A stretch of DNA of 64,000 bases from Rhizobium sp. GN54 (GCF_021026345.1 NZ_JAJNCZ010000001.1:310001-374000), one strand, 5' to 3'; positions 17,520 to 26,278 are shown, numbered from the stretch's first letter. Notes: a model not told the origin generated them from the letters alone. Numbers and translations: made by a program.

Positions 17520-19205
17520 TCAGTCGCCGCCGACGCCGCGCAGCTGCGCCTCGATCTTGCTGAGATTAAACGAGCCGGGCGACTGGCTCGGCGGATAGTC
17601 CTTCATCGTCTGCAGGAACTGCGCTGCCAGGCCCTGGATCGGGACGATGATGAAGACCCGGTCGAGGAACCAGTCGTTGTAGGTGTTGGAGTTGTGCTGC
17701 GCCTTCTCGAACGGGTCACGCCGGAGATTGAAGAGCAGCGGCACCCGCAGCTCGGTGAACGGTTCGCGCCAGACGCCGAAGGCTTCGCCGCGGTTTTCCA
17801 GGAACACCGCCTTCCAGTCGTCGTAGCGCGCCGCCACGACCTGCCCGTCGTCGTTGACGTACCAGAACTCGTGCCGCGGCGACTGGTCGACCTTGCCGCC
17901 GAGATAATCCAGCTGGTTGTAGCCGTCGATATAGTTGCGGTAGCTGCGGCCGTTGAGTTCGACGGTATTGGCGAGTTTCGTCTTGATGTCCGGTTCGCCG
18001 GCGATCGCCGCGAAGGTCGGCAGCCAGTCCTCGTGCGCAACGATGCCGTTCAGAGTCTCGCCTGCCGGGAAGCGGCCTGGCCAGCGGGCGAAGGCCGGCA
18101 CGCGGTAGGCGCCCTCCCAGTTGGAGTTCTTCTCGCTGCGGAAGGGTGTCGTGCCGGCGTCGGGCCAGGTGTTGTAGTGCGGACCGTTGTCGGTCGAATA
18201 GAGCACCACCGTATCCTGCGCGATGCCGAGGTCGTCGAGAAGCTTCAGGAGCTCGCCGACATGCATGTCGTGTTCCACCATGCCGTCATGGTATTCGTCG
18301 CCGCTCGGGCCGGAGATCCCCTTGTTCTGCTCTTTCACGTGGGTACGGAAGTGCATGCGCGTGCCGTTCCACCAGCAGAAGAACGGCTTGCCCGCCTGGT
18401 TCTGCCGGGTGATGAAGTCCTTGGCCGCGGAGAGCGTCTCCTCGTCGATCGTCTCCATCCGCTTCTTCGTCAGCGGCCCGGTGTTCTCGATCTTCTGCGT
18501 GCCATCCGGATTGGCCCAGCTATGCAGCACGCCGCGCGGGCCGAACTGCTCGAGGAAGGTCTTGCCGCTCGGCATGACCCGGTCGCGCGGATAGTCGCGG
18601 TTCTCAGGCTCCTCCTCGGCGTTGAGGTGGTAGAGATTGCCGAGGAACTCGTCGAAGCCGTGCATGGTCGGCAGGTGTTCGTCGCGGTCGCCCTGGTGGT
18701 TCTTGCCGAACTGCCCGGTCGCGTAACCCTGCGCCTTCAGCACCGTCGCCACCGTCACGTCGGTCTTCTGCCAGCCCTGCGGCGCGCCGGGCAGTCCGAC
18801 CTTGGTCATGCCGGTGCGCACCGGCACGTTGCCGCCGAGAAAGGCGGCGCGGCCGGCGGTGCAGCTCTGCTGGCCGTAGTAGTCGGTGAACGACAGGCCT
18901 TCCTCCGCGATCCGGTCGATGTTGGGCGTCCGGTAGCCCATCATTCCCCGGCTGTTGGCCGAGATGTTCCAGATGCCGATGTCGTCTCCCCAGATGACAA
19001 GGATGTTGGGCGGCCGGCTGGTGGAAGGCGTCGCCGTCTGCGCCGGTTGCGCCTGTTCCTGGGCCTGTGCCGGCGATCCGGTGCCGCCGAGCGCCGCGGC
19101 GGCGGCAAGCGTTGTTCCTGCCATGAGCACGTGCCGGCGGCTCAGGGCCGGCTCGCCGTCTTCAAGTGTGCTGTTCGCGTCGTCACATCCGTTTTCGGTC
19201 GCCAT
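17520..19205 (-). CDS. Arylsulfatase, Tat-exported
   Basis: A 561-residue type I sulfatase. The N-terminus has a twin-arginine signal (LSRRHVLMAGTTLAAAAALGG, cut here to its key residues S22-R23-R24-H25-V26-L27), so it should be exported folded to the periplasm. The mature enzyme starts with PPNILVIWGDDIG, where D74/D75 bind Ca, and the formylglycine site is Cys115 in SCTAGRAAF (a C-x-A-x-R consensus that an FGE-type maturase converts). Other landmarks are NKGISGPSGDEYHDGMVEH and YSTDNGPHYNTWPDAGTTPF. It hydrolyses sulfate esters; the substrate is unknown. The gene is divergent from the cobalamin-riboswitch operon, about 370 bases from the riboswitch. No sulfatase maturase is in the window. 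Confidence 0.93.
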   Translation of the reverse strand: MATENGCDDANSTLEDGEPALSRRHVLMAGTTLAAAAALGGTGSPAQAQEQAQPAQTATPSTSRPPNILVIWGDDIGIWNISANSRGMMGYRTPNIDRIAEEGLSFTDYYGQQSCTAGRAAFLGGNVPVRTGMTKVGLPGAPQGWQKTDVTVATVLKAQGYATGQFGKNHQGDRDEHLPTMHGFDEFLGNLYHLNAEEEPENRDYPRDRVMPSGKTFLEQFGPRGVLHSWANPDGTQKIENTGPLTKKRMETIDEETLSAAKDFITRQNQAGKPFFCWWNGTRMHFRTHVKEQNKGISGPSGDEYHDGMVEHDMHVGELLKLLDDLGIAQDTVVLYSTDNGPHYNTWPDAGTTPFRSEKNSNWEGAYRVPAFARWPGRFPAGETLNGIVAHEDWLPTFAAIAGEPDIKTKLANTVELNGRSYRNYIDGYNQLDYLGGKVDQSPRHEFWYVNDDGQVVAARYDDWKAVFLENRGEAFGVWREPFTELRVPLLFNLRRDPFEKAQHNSNTYNDWFLDRVFIIVPIQGLAAQFLQTMKDYPPSQSPGSFNLSKIEAQLRGVGGD

Positions 19206-19575
19206 CGCTCACCCTCCCGTGATAGCTCGACGTTTCTGCTGAATGACATGCTGGTTGTCGGTTCTGATTGTCGGTCCGAGCGCGTCTGTCGCCTTCTCCT
19301 CTGCGTCAAGGCGGATCGCGTGAACGCTCGCACCATGCAAGGCTATCATGAAACAATGCGGGCTGCACTGTGACCATGGTGACGCAAAGAGACTATCTGC
19401 CTCTTTTGCGATCTTGCCGCCTATTTGTTGGTCGAAACACCTTGGGCGGTTTTGCAAGTCTATGAAACATATGAATTATTTTGAGTTTACGCCTTCGTCT
19501 TCGGCTGTCGCCAAAGCGGAAGGCGACGTCGCATTTGGGCGACTGGAGCGCCGGCCTTTCCGCTTAGATGAAGAG

Positions 19576-19752
19576 GCTCAAGGTGCTGCCTCTCTAGGGA
19601 GGGCGGATAATTGGGAAGCCGGTGAAAATCCGGAGCTGCCCCCGCAACGGTAAGGGAAGAAATCGCGGCAAAACGCCACTGAAGCAATTCGGGAAGGCGC
19701 CGCGCGGTCCGCAGAGGACATCTCCCGAGCCCGGAAACCAGCCTTGGAGAAA
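19576..19752 (+). promoter_or_regulatory. Cobalamin (B12) riboswitch
   Basis: All conserved elements of the family are present in the right order. The core is AGCCGGTGAAAATCCGG followed by AGCTGCCCCCGCAACGG and TAAG (19618-19654), then GCCACTG (19675-19681) and GGGAAGGC (19691-19698). The 3' B12 box is GAGCCCGGAAACCAGCC (about 19727-19743). The outer stem P1 pairs CTCAAGG (about 19577) with CCTTGGAG (about 19743). It binds a cobalamin and normally turns the downstream gene off when B12 is abundant. It leads on the plus strand into gbcA, whose start is about 115 bases further on. Confidence 0.95.
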
Positions 19753-19765
19753 CATGACGTGACTG

Positions 19766-19792
19766 GCTGCGGTGGGCGGCCGGGGGCGCAGC
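19766..19792 (+). promoter_or_regulatory. Possible riboswitch expression-platform hairpin
   Basis: GCTGCG and CGCAGC form a stem around a G-rich loop between the aptamer and the gbcA start. There is no T-run, so translational rather than transcriptional control is more plausible. The gbcA ribosome-binding site lies in a second small hairpin: GCTT-ttgagg-AAGC at 19850-19863. Confidence 0.4.
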
Positions 19793-19866
19793 GAAGCCAT
19801 GTCTTCATGCTGGTCGGCCTCGATCCATGCCCGCTTCAGACGAGCAATGCTTTTGAGGAAGCGGCA

Positions 19867-21111
19867 ATGGATATCAGCAGCGACGTACTTCGCAAGATCA
19901 GGAACCGGCGCGAGGGCTACAGCCTCGACCAGGCCTTCTATATCGATCAGGACTATTACAAGCTCGACCTGGAGACGATCTGGTATCGCGACTGGCTGTT
20001 CGTCGGCCACGACTGCGAGATCCCGCGGGCCGGCAATTTCTTCACCCTGCAGGTGGGCGACTATCCGGTCGTCGTCACCCGCGACCGCCAGGGCACGATC
20101 CGCGCGCTGCACAATTCCTGCCGCCATCGCGGCTCGCGCGTCTGCACCCAGCACAAGGGCGCCTCCGCCAAGCTCGTCTGCCCCTATCACCAGTGGACCT
20201 ACGAGCTCGACGGCACGTTGCTCTTCGCCCGCCACATGGCCGAGGATTTCGACAAGAGCCAGCACAGCCTGAAGAAGATCCATTGCGAGACCGTCGGCGG
20301 CTACATCTTCATCTGTCTGGCCGACGAGGCGCCGGATTTCGCCCCCTATCGCGAATTGGCCGAGCCCTATCTCGTCCGCCATCGCCTCGGCGAGACCAAG
20401 GTCGCCTTCGAGAGCACGATCGTGGAGAAGGGCAACTGGAAGCTCGTCTGGGAGAACAACCGCGAGTGCTACCATTGCGCCGCCAACCATCCCGAGCTCT
20501 GCCGCACCTATCCGGAGGCCCCGAGCGCCACCGGCGTCCAGGGCGCCAAGGACGATCCGGTCATCGCCGGCCACTGGGAAAAATGCGAGGCGGCCGGCCT
20601 GCCGAGCGAGTTCCGCATGTCGCCGACCGGCCAGTTCCGCCTCGCCCGCATGCCGCTGATCGCAGATGCCGAGAGCTACACCATGTCGGGCGCGCGCGCC
20701 GTCCGCCGTCCGCTGTCGTCCGACGTGCAGGAGAGCCATATCGGCACGCTGTTGATGTTCCACTACCCGACCACCTGGAACCACGTTCTGGCCGACCACG
20801 CCATCACCTTCCGCGTCCTGCCGCTCGGCCCCGAGCTGACGCAGGTGACGACCAAGTGGCTTGTCAGCAAGGATGCAGTGGAAGGCATCGACTACAATCT
20901 CGACGAACTGACCCACGTCTGGACCGAGACCAACGACCAGGACCGGCAGATCGTCGAGGAGAACGCCTTCGGCATCCGCTCGCCCGCCTACGAGCCCGGC
21001 CCCTATTCGCCCGAGGACGAGGGCGGCGTGATGCAGTTCGTCGAATGGTACTGCACCTTCATGGAGCAGCGCCTTCAGGGCGAGAAGCAGCCGCTGGTGC
21101 GGGTGGCCTGA
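19867..21111 (+). CDS. gbcA: Rieske oxygenase, glycine-betaine demethylase oxygenase component (GbcA-like)
   Basis: A 414-residue aromatic-ring-hydroxylase-type oxygenase. The Rieske [2Fe-2S] cluster ligands are C85-x-H87 (SCRHRG) and C105-x2-H108 (CPYHQW). The mononuclear iron site lies in WENNRECYHCAANHPELC (about 196-212), with H203 and H208. The NNRECYHC segment and the N-terminal RREGYSLDQAFY are typical of glycine-betaine and proline-betaine demethylases rather than arene dioxygenases. The likely reaction is glycine betaine + O2 + NADH to dimethylglycine + formaldehyde. The ATG at 19867 follows GAGGA. Its reductase starts one base after its stop. The gene is preceded by a cobalamin riboswitch, so expression should rise when B12 is scarce. 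Confidence 0.88.
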   Translation: MDISSDVLRKIRNRREGYSLDQAFYIDQDYYKLDLETIWYRDWLFVGHDCEIPRAGNFFTLQVGDYPVVVTRDRQGTIRALHNSCRHRGSRVCTQHKGASAKLVCPYHQWTYELDGTLLFARHMAEDFDKSQHSLKKIHCETVGGYIFICLADEAPDFAPYRELAEPYLVRHRLGETKVAFESTIVEKGNWKLVWENNRECYHCAANHPELCRTYPEAPSATGVQGAKDDPVIAGHWEKCEAAGLPSEFRMSPTGQFRLARMPLIADAESYTMSGARAVRRPLSSDVQESHIGTLLMFHYPTTWNHVLADHAITFRVLPLGPELTQVTTKWLVSKDAVEGIDYNLDELTHVWTETNDQDRQIVEENAFGIRSPAYEPGPYSPEDEGGVMQFVEWYCTFMEQRLQGEKQPLVRVA

Positions 21112-21112
21112 C

Positions 21113-22210
21113 ATGACGATCGCGAGCCACTTCCGCCATTTCGACGAGCTCCAGCCCTGGAACGACCGCCAGCACATGCTGGAATGCATCGCGGTGACGG
21201 CGGAGACCGTCGACGTGATGACGTTCACCTTCCGCTCCGACCGCGAGAACTGGTTCCGCTACCTGCCGGGCCAGTTCGTCACGCTGGAACTGCCGGTGAC
21301 GCCGGACGATCCGGTGATGCGCACCTACACGCTGTCCTCGACCCCGTCGCGGCCCTTCTCCGTCGCCGTCACCGTCAAGGCGCAGAAGGACAGTATCGGC
21401 ACCCGCTGGATGTTCGATCATCTCAGGCCCGGCATGCAGTTGAAGGCCTTCGGCCCGCTCGGCGATTTCTCCTTTGTCCGCCATCCGGGCGAGAAGTACC
21501 TGTTCATCTCCGCCGGCTCCGGCGTCACGCCGATGATGTCGATGACGCGGTGGATGGCCGATTGCGCGCCGCAGACGGACGTCGCCTTCGTCTCCTGCGC
21601 GCGCACTCCTCAGGACCTGCTGTTCCGCCCCGAGCTCGAATGCCTGTCGGCGCAGATGCCGAACCTGTCGCTCGGCTTCGTCGTCGAGGGCCGCAATCCG
21701 CGCGACGGCTGGCATGGGCTGCGCGGCCGCATCGATGGCTCCAGGCTGTCGCTGATGGCCCCGGACTTCCGCGATCGCACCGTCTTCTGCTGCGGCCCGG
21801 AGCCGTTCATGCGCGGCGTACGCGACATGCTCAAGGTCTGCGGCTTCGACATGACGCGCTATCACGAGGAGAGCTTCCAGCCGGCCGCGGCCCCCGCCGC
21901 AGAGGAGCTTGCCGTTCGCGCCGGTCCCGGCGAGGTCGATGCGTCTGCCGTCTTCACCGTCACCTTCACCATGGCCGGCAAGGAGGCTGCCTGCCCGCCC
22001 GGCCAGACCATCCTGCAGACGGCACGCGCAGCCGGCGTGCGCATCGGGGCCGCCTGCGAAGGCGGGCTCTGTGGCACCTGTCGCGTCATGAAGGTGTCGG
22101 GCGAAGTCGAGATGAACCACAATGGCGGCATCCTCGACGACGAGATCGCCGAAGGCTACATTCTCGCCTGCTGCTCGCGCCCGCTGGGCGACGTGCAGAT
22201 CGAGGCGTAG
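21113..22210 (+). CDS. gbcB: Reductase component, FAD/NAD(P) plus [2Fe-2S] ferredoxin domain (GbcB-like)
   Basis: A 365-residue electron-transfer partner for the upstream oxygenase. Order of domains: FAD-binding domain (residues about 25-125, with YLPGQFVTLELP and MRTYTLSSTP), NAD-binding domain (about 130-245, with FISAGSGVTPMMSM and FCCGPEPFM), and a C-terminal plant-type ferredoxin domain (about 275-365) with the cluster cysteines in GAACEGGLCGTCR and LACCSRP. This order matches GbcB and hybrid-cluster-protein reductases. It is one base downstream of gbcA, so the two are co-transcribed and presumably share the cobalamin riboswitch. The gene ends convergent with the RTX gene. Confidence 0.9.
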   Translation: MTIASHFRHFDELQPWNDRQHMLECIAVTAETVDVMTFTFRSDRENWFRYLPGQFVTLELPVTPDDPVMRTYTLSSTPSRPFSVAVTVKAQKDSIGTRWMFDHLRPGMQLKAFGPLGDFSFVRHPGEKYLFISAGSGVTPMMSMTRWMADCAPQTDVAFVSCARTPQDLLFRPELECLSAQMPNLSLGFVVEGRNPRDGWHGLRGRIDGSRLSLMAPDFRDRTVFCCGPEPFMRGVRDMLKVCGFDMTRYHEESFQPAAAPAAEELAVRAGPGEVDASAVFTVTFTMAGKEAACPPGQTILQTARAAGVRIGAACEGGLCGTCRVMKVSGEVEMNHNGGILDDEIAEGYILACCSRPLGDVQIEA

Positions 22211-22288
22211 CGGCACGCACCGGCAACCCACCGGCAAGGGGAGGGGCTTGCTCGAGCCGCTGTCTGCGACAGGCCCCACGCCCGTGGA

Positions 22289-23962
22289 TCAGAACAGGAA
22301 GTCGCCCTTGTCCAGATGGGCGATCCTGACGTCCTGCAGCAGGATCGTATCGCCGTTCCTGCCGTCGATATGCACGTCGTCGCCGACCTGCTTCATGTGG
22401 TTCCTGGTCAGGTCGGAATAGCTCGTGATGCTGCCGAGCGCGGTGAGGTCGAGGACGTCGTGGCTGGCTCCGCCTGCCGTGAAATCGGTGATCGTGTCGC
22501 GGCCGTCGCCCTTGGCGAAGACGAAGTGATCCGCGCCCTTGCCGCCCGTCAGGGTGTCGTTGCCGCGGTGACCCCAGAGCGTGTCGTCGCCGGCGCCGCC
22601 CTTGATGACGTTCCTGCCGGCGTTTCCGTGAAGCTGGTTGGCAAGCCCGTTTCCGGTCGCGTTGACGTTGGCAGGTCCGGTCAGCGTCAGGTTTTCGATA
22701 TTGGCGCCGAGCGCAAGGCTGACGCTCGACTTGACGAGGTCCGTGCCTTCCTTGGCCCGCTCGACGATCTTCGTCGAGGCGTCGCTGACGATATAGACGT
22801 CGTTGCCCCGGCCGCCGTGGACGCTGCCGGTGACATTGCCGCCGGTGCCGTCGAAGTAGTCGTTGCCGGCGCCGAGATGGACCGAACCCTTGATCGTGCC
22901 GCTGTTGAACACGGACTGGACGCCGCTGCCGCCGAGGAAGGCCGTGCCTGTGCTCTGGAGCAGACCGTAATTGTGGAAGCTCGCGGCCGATGCGCCGGAG
23001 AAGTCGATCGCCGCGATCTTGGCCTTCGTCGCCGTGATCGTGCCGTAGTTGCCGAGCGTGGAGCCGCTGCCGTCGACCTCGACGCCGCCTGCGGCCCTGA
23101 TCGTCTTGTTGTTGGTGATGATCGCCTTGTCCGCATCGACGGAAATGCCGTAGGCGGAAGAACGGATGAGGCCGTTGTTGGTCACCTTGCCGCTATCGCC
23201 GGCGAGCACGATGGCATCGGCGGTAGCTTTCACCGTGCCGTCGTTGTTGGTCACGACCGCCCGCATGCCGGTTGCGAGGATCGCCGATCCCTTCGCCGAC
23301 GACACCAGCCCGTCCGTGGTGACGGTCGCCGATTTTCCGGACGAGACGATCGTGTCCGACTGGCTCTTGAGCGTGCCGTGATTGGTCAGGACCGCAGCAC
23401 TGCCGGACGAGACGACGGCATGGGCCTTTGTCGAAACGGCCTCGCCATTGTTGGTCAGGCTTGCCGATGCTCCCGACAGCACGAGCGCGTCGGCCACAGC
23501 CGAGAGCGTCCCGTTGTTGATCAGGATCTCGCCCTTTCCGGCCGCCTTGATGGCCGTGCCGGCGGTGGAGGCGAGCAGGCCGTTGTTGGTGACCCTGGTC
23601 GCAGCACCCGTGATGTCGAGCGTCGTCCGCCCCGCCTCGATCGTGCCGTGGTTGACGAGTTCGAGCCCGCCGCTGCGGATCTCCATGCCGCCCGAGGCGC
23701 CCTGGATCCTGCCGGTCTTGCCGACGACGAAGAGGCTGTCGCTGTCGGCAGCTTCGCTTGCGCCGAACCGCACGGCGTAGCCGGAACCGGAGGCAATCTC
23801 GCCGTTGATATAGAAGCTGCGACCGGTGGCCGTTCCCGTCGCGATCAGGCCGGTCGACGCAGTCGTAACGCGGACGCCGGCGTTGACGACGAGCTCGGTG
23901 TCGTTTCCGGTCACGGAGACGGCGGTCGTGCGGTTGCTGGTGATCACGATCTTGTCTGGCAT
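22289..23962 (-). CDS. RTX calcium-binding protein with beta-helix-like NNG repeats
   Basis: A 557-residue, Gly/Thr/Asn-rich, cysteine-free protein. Residues about 80-390 consist of some 13 degenerate repeats of roughly 20-22 residues built around VTNNGxIxS / LTNHGTLxS, a pattern expected to fold as a beta-solenoid. Residues about 395-520 hold RTX nonapeptides (LGAGNDYFDG, GGRGNDVYIV, GGAGDDTLWGHRGND, GGKGADHFVF), which bind Ca2+. The C-terminus LDKGDFLF is a likely type I secretion signal. There is no N-terminal signal peptide. The ATG at 23962 (MPDKIVITSN) is chosen because the upstream extension is unlike the rest. No type I exporter genes are nearby. A secreted adhesin or surface protein is likely; no enzyme domain is visible. 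Confidence 0.85.
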   Translation of the reverse strand: MPDKIVITSNRTTAVSVTGNDTELVVNAGVRVTTASTGLIATGTATGRSFYINGEIASGSGYAVRFGASEAADSDSLFVVGKTGRIQGASGGMEIRSGGLELVNHGTIEAGRTTLDITGAATRVTNNGLLASTAGTAIKAAGKGEILINNGTLSAVADALVLSGASASLTNNGEAVSTKAHAVVSSGSAAVLTNHGTLKSQSDTIVSSGKSATVTTDGLVSSAKGSAILATGMRAVVTNNDGTVKATADAIVLAGDSGKVTNNGLIRSSAYGISVDADKAIITNNKTIRAAGGVEVDGSGSTLGNYGTITATKAKIAAIDFSGASAASFHNYGLLQSTGTAFLGGSGVQSVFNSGTIKGSVHLGAGNDYFDGTGGNVTGSVHGGRGNDVYIVSDASTKIVERAKEGTDLVKSSVSLALGANIENLTLTGPANVNATGNGLANQLHGNAGRNVIKGGAGDDTLWGHRGNDTLTGGKGADHFVFAKGDGRDTITDFTAGGASHDVLDLTALGSITSYSDLTRNHMKQVGDDVHIDGRNGDTILLQDVRIAHLDKGDFLF

Positions 23963-24157
23963 CTGCTCATCATGTGCAGGGGGCGATGTCGCCTGCTTAT
24001 ACCGATTTGCTGAAGGAAGGATGGATATCCGGGGGCTCGCCCGGACCTCTCGCAACCGGCGCGACGGCTATATGCCCCGGGCGTGCGCGCAGGGCAATCG
24101 CCAGGCCTGGGGACAGGCGGGCAGGGCTTGCTCGACCAGGGCTCGGTCAGGGCCCGA

Positions 24158-25252
24158 TCAGGGCGTCGCGTGCGGAGGGTCGATGGCCGGCGTGGTCTTC
24201 TGGCTGCCGTCGGCGATCTGTTCCAGCGCGGGTGCCGTGTCCGGCGCCTCGTTGCGCACCACGAAGGTCACGGCGGCGTTCGCCGATGCCGGAAGGCCGG
24301 CGAGCGAGACGGCGTCGGCATTCACCGGCAGCGACTTCGGCTCGTCGGCGGCTGCACCCCTGGCAACGGATGCGGTGACGATCTCGTCCACCGGCGGCTC
24401 GCCGGTCTCGAAAGGCCTCTCGGGCAAGAGGTCGCCGAAGGCCCAGATCTTGGTCAGGTCCGCCCGGTTCATCGGCACCACGTTGACGTCGATGTCATTG
24501 AAGGTTCCCTTCACGCGGTAGGGACAGCGGCGCTTGTTGCAATTGGCGGCGGCGGAGAACTGCCAGAGCGCGTAGTTGTCCCAGTTGCCGAGCGGGAAGA
24601 CCTTGCGGATGCCGGGCTTGTAGCGGGCATACCAGAGCGGCAGGCGCGACAGGATGCGGTATTTGTGGCGGTTGGCGGCGATGTATTGCGCGGTGGAATG
24701 GTTGGTGTAGAGCACCGGATAGCGTCCCGTGCGCGTCCGGATGTGGCCGGCGAAGATCTGCGCATCCTCCAGCGACATGAACTTCTTCGGATCGATCGCC
24801 TCGATGTCGAGCACCATCATCTCGTCCGCCTGCGGTCGCGCATAGTCGAGGAAATGGTTCGCCTGGTCGACCGGGTTGCCGGGCCGGGCGAGGTGGTAGG
24901 CGCCCCAGAGCAGGCCCTGCGCCCGCGCCAGCAGCCTTCGTGTCTCGTAGAGTTCGCGGCTGACGGCGTATTTGCGCCACATGGTCCTGCAGTGCGCGAC
25001 GGTGTCGCCGTCGTGGTCGCCCTTGCAGTCGAAGCTTTCCGGCAGGCCGTCGGAGGCCTTGGAGATGAAGCCGGCGATGCGCTTGTCGGTCAGAAGCAGC
25101 GGCCAGTCGATCTCGTTCATCTCGTAGGCATCGATGACGATGGCGTTGTCCTTGTTCCGCCATGGCTCGACGTCCGCGGCGATGCCGGGGACGGGCGCGA
25201 CGAGGAGCAGCGCGCCGGCCAGACATGCGAGAAATCGGTTCCTTGCCCTCAT
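24158..25252 (-). CDS. GH25-family muramidase, secreted
   Basis: A 364-residue protein with a signal peptide (MRARNRFLACLAGALLLVAPVPGIAA, core residues 8-25). Residues about 35-240 form a GH25 lysozyme domain: VIDAYEMNEIDW with Asp41, FISKASDG, GAYHLARPGNPVDQANHFL, the catalytic-type LDIE (D149-I-E151) and YTNHSTAQY. It should cleave the MurNAc-GlcNAc bond of peptidoglycan in the periplasm or outside. The C-terminal 110 residues (after about 255) are Pro/Ala-rich and look like a disordered tail. It may act in cell-wall remodelling or competition; no immunity gene is recognisable. It stands alone, divergent from the BA14K gene. Confidence 0.88.
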   Translation of the reverse strand: MRARNRFLACLAGALLLVAPVPGIAADVEPWRNKDNAIVIDAYEMNEIDWPLLLTDKRIAGFISKASDGLPESFDCKGDHDGDTVAHCRTMWRKYAVSRELYETRRLLARAQGLLWGAYHLARPGNPVDQANHFLDYARPQADEMMVLDIEAIDPKKFMSLEDAQIFAGHIRTRTGRYPVLYTNHSTAQYIAANRHKYRILSRLPLWYARYKPGIRKVFPLGNWDNYALWQFSAAANCNKRRCPYRVKGTFNDIDVNVVPMNRADLTKIWAFGDLLPERPFETGEPPVDEIVTASVARGAAADEPKSLPVNADAVSLAGLPASANAAVTFVVRNEAPDTAPALEQIADGSQKTTPAIDPPHATP

Positions 25253-25431
25253 GTTTCGCGCTCCGCCGTCGACCTCCGGATCAGGAATTTTGTTTCGACA
25301 GGGTTACCGTAACGTTAATGCCTTTCTAATCGGGATGGCATTTTGCCCCTGATCACGAAACTTTTTCTGGTCTCCGGCGTTCTTTTGCAGGATGTAGCAA
25401 CGTAATCCGCATCAACAGGAGTATGTCCAGA

Positions 25432-25947
25432 ATGTTCGGTACCAGATCCATCGCCGTCGCGCTGTCCGTGCTTTTCGCTGTCAGCCCCGTCGTTCCCGCC
25501 ACCAGCCAGGCCATGCCGAAAATGACGGTTCAGGCCGGCGAATCAGGCGTCGATCTCGTGCGCTGCGAAGGCCGTCACTGCCGCGACCGCCGCGACTGGA
25601 GGCGCGACCACCGCGACGCCCGCCGTGACTGGCAACGAGACCGCCGCCAGGCGCGCCGCAACTATAACCGCGGCTACCGCAACGGCTACTACAACGGCCA
25701 CCGCGGCTATCGCTACGCCCGTCCGGGCTATCGCTACCACGACGGCTACTGGTTCCCGCTTGCAGCCTTCGCAACCGGCGCCATCATCGGCGGAGCGATC
25801 ACCGCCCCCCGTGCTCCGGTCTATTCCGGTGGCGGCAGCGCCCACACCCAGTGGTGCTACAACCGTTATCGCTCCTACAGGGCTTACGACAACACGTTCC
25901 AGCCCTATAACGGCCCGCGCCAGCAGTGCTACTCGCCCTACGGCTGA
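25432..25947 (+). CDS. BA14K family protein
   Basis: A 171-residue exported protein. A signal peptide ([17 protein letters not shown]..., cleavage near SQA) is followed by an Arg/Asp- then Arg/Tyr-rich stretch (residues about 45-105: [16 protein letters not shown], then [20 protein letters not shown]). A hydrophobic [11 protein letters not shown] follows, and then the BA14K signature [16 protein letters not shown] with QCYSPYG at the end. BA14K was described in Brucella as an immunoreactive, lectin-like protein; the family is widespread in Rhizobiales. ATG 25432 lies 10 bases after AGGAG, while the in-frame ATG at 25423 is only one base from it, so 25432 is preferred. A strong terminator follows. 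Confidence 0.93.
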   Translation: MFGTRSIAVALSVLFAVSPVVPATSQAMPKMTVQAGESGVDLVRCEGRHCRDRRDWRRDHRDARRDWQRDRRQARRNYNRGYRNGYYNGHRGYRYARPGYRYHDGYWFPLAAFATGAIIGGAITAPRAPVYSGGGSAHTQWCYNRYRSYRAYDNTFQPYNGPRQQCYSPYG

Positions 25948-25994
25948 CCGTTAGCGAGCGGCCCGAAGGGTCGCAGGACAAGACCATGACCTTC

Positions 25995-26025
25995 ATGCTC
26001 CGGGACTTCGGTTCCGGAGCATTTT
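25995..26025 (+). terminator. Intrinsic terminator after the BA14K gene
   Basis: TGCTCCGGGA and TTCCGGAGCA form a 10-bp stem (one G-T pair) closed by the very stable C(TTCG)G loop and followed by TTTT. It is one of the best rho-independent terminators in the window. Confidence 0.9.
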
Positions 26026-26278
26026 CATGTGCATGATTCGCTGGTTCGGCGATTCCCCTCGCTTTTCAGTTTCTGCTAATTTACGCGCGTGACGGATGAT
26101 TGGAAGGCCTTTCGGCCCCATCGGCGGTCACCTTTTCCACTGTCTCCCGCAGAGGGGCACCGTCGGCCAATTGCAATTGACGTTTACGTAAAAATAAATA
26201 ATCTGCCGCGCATTGCGCCGGATGCCGCCAGCCGTCATTGTCGATGGCCAGGCCCCGGCGGCCAACGGGAGGATGCGT

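Larger units (their letters stand above)
19206..19866. other. 661-base intergenic region: promoter area and cobalamin riboswitch leader
   Basis: Between the divergent sulfatase and gbcA genes. The first half (19206-19500) is the most AT-rich stretch of the neighbourhood and should carry both promoters; TTGCAA at about 19454, with an AT-rich ATTATT 17 bases later, is a possible plus-strand pair. The second half is a long leader with the cobalamin riboswitch and a possible expression platform. No convincing coding frame is present. Confidence 0.6.

Noticed and set aside
17520-19205. Choline sulfatase (BetC) as the identity of the sulfatase next to gbcAB
   Set aside because: It has a Tat signal and a C-T-A-G-R motif, whereas BetC-type enzymes are cytoplasmic with C-x-P-S-R, so the link to betaine supply is not supported.
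22316-24013. A 565-codon plus-strand frame
   Set aside because: It is antisense to the RTX gene, whose Ca-binding nonapeptides and NNG repeats are unmistakable.
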